From contig CAVUIW010000028.1 in NCBI GenBank assembly GCA_963741525.1, positions 434,001 to 498,000 on the forward strand: DNA of 64,000 nucleotides, read 5' to 3'. A model generated the notes under the pieces. It ran no database searches and was not told where the DNA came from. It worked only from the letters and a program-made list of their open reading frames with translations. Within the stretch, counting starts at the first letter, position 1; every line of letters starts with the position of its first letter. Of the stretch, positions 63,589 through 64,000 are shown in pieces. Both the position numbers and the translations under genes were made by a program. Source of the stretch: JANNSX01 sp963741525. Its GTDB lineage: Bacteria > Pseudomonadota > Alphaproteobacteria > Rhizobiales > Hyphomicrobiaceae.

Positions 63589-64000
63589 TCAAAGACCGCC
63601 TTTGATCTGCTCCCAATCCTTGTAGAGTTTTTCCATGAAATCATCGGGCTGCGGAATGTAGAAGTGCCCGGCTTTGAGGGTTGCCTCAGGCCCTTTGTCC
63701 ATGCCGATCGCCTTCAGCTGATCCTGGTTGACGCCCTCGTAGGACGCCGGATTTGAATGGCCATAGCCGAAGCTCTCGATGCAATACTTGCCGATCTCCG
63801 GATCGAGCATGCCGTCGATGAGCGCATAGGCCTTCTCGAGATTAGGCGCGTTCTTGTTGATGGTGAGGCCGCAGACCCAAGTCAGCGTCCCTTCCTTCGG
63901 CTGGGCAAATTTGACCGGTACGCCTTCCTTCAGCAGCGCCGTCGCGGCATCCGCCCAGGTCATGGCGGCGATGACCTCGCCGGAGGCGAGTGCTTGCTGC
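63589..64000 (-). CDS. Polyamine-type ABC transporter substrate-binding protein (C-terminal part, cut by window end)
   Basis: The visible 136 residues form the end of a periplasmic binding protein of the PotD type. The segments are GEVIAAMTWADAATALLKEG, FAQPKEGTLTWVCGLTINKNA, LEKAYALIDGMLDPEIGKY and NPASYEGV, with a Trp-rich C-terminus (DDFMEKLYKDWEQIKGGL). The rest and the start lie beyond 64000. It would bind spermidine/putrescine or a related cationic amine. It is on the minus strand, facing the amine oxidase and the GYD gene. The permease and ATPase genes, if present, lie outside the window. Confidence 0.85.
   Translation of the reverse strand, partial: QQALASGEVIAAMTWADAATALLKEGVPVKFAQPKEGTLTWVCGLTINKNAPNLEKAYALIDGMLDPEIGKYCIESFGYGHSNPASYEGVNQDQLKAIGMDKGPEATLKAGHFYIPQPDDFMEKLYKDWEQIKGGL

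Overview
The window reads as a GC-rich chromosomal segment of an alphaproteobacterium, most likely of the order Hyphomicrobiales (Rhizobiales). The reasons are the sucD-sucA-sucB-lpd block, the ffs-dnaX-ybaB arrangement with a DnaX lacking the usual zinc cysteines, the pabB-lyase fusion, and hairpin repeats carrying the CGAAGTGG...GTTCGCCG signature common in that order. There is no phage or insertion sequence, so this is mostly ordinary chromosome with a few accessory blocks.

Layout. 0.7-11.9 kb: one giant secreted protein gene with two animal-type haem peroxidase domains, several RTX calcium-binding blocks and a serralysin-type C-terminus, split by a single +1 frameshift near 7.89 kb. Its nearest known relatives by architecture are the Mn(II)-oxidising MopA peroxidases. 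12.1-13.8 kb: a trimeric autotransporter adhesin with a duplicated 384-bp repeat. 13.9-21.4 kb: a small secreted protein, then sucD, sucA, sucB and lpd; sucC is not next to sucD. 21.5-28.8 kb: an EamA transporter, a small Cys protein, an FAD oxidoreductase, a TraB/GumN protein, a DUF1989 protein, tRNA-Val(GAC), a broken ridA, an alpha/beta hydrolase and a lipoprotein. 28.8-36.4 kb: a Sel1 protein, a GST, a sugar kinase overlapping an enolase-superfamily enzyme, a broken acetyltransferase, the folate fusion pabB-lyase, an orphan Phd-type antitoxin and an MttB-like methyltransferase.

36.5-41.7 kb is a self-contained phospho-signalling module: PP2C phosphatase, two FHA proteins and, divergently, a membrane Ser/Thr kinase with WD40 repeats. 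Two long inverted repeats lie in the divergent promoter region. 41.8-50.9 kb: a methyltransferase, nudC (frameshifted) overlapping an iron-sulfur CDGSH protein, an EamA transporter, the SRP RNA, dnaX, ybaB, a small exported protein, and the overlapping gph-patatin-rlmJ operon. 51.2-57.2 kb: succinate-semialdehyde dehydrogenase, membrane-type dipeptidase, rpiA, a DUF2059 protein, glutathione reductase and a ParB/Srx-fold protein. 57.4-64.0 kb: a Bcr/CflA exporter, then an amine/amide utilisation set (ureohydrolase, SxxK serine hydrolase, copper amine oxidase, GYD protein, and the end of a polyamine-type ABC binding protein cut by the window edge).

A cross-cutting observation is that four genes (the peroxidase, ridA, a GNAT gene, nudC) are interrupted, and every interruption is repaired by removing one base. 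This points to insertion errors in the sequence as much as to real gene decay. Coding calls rest on reading the proteins and their motifs; no database search was possible.
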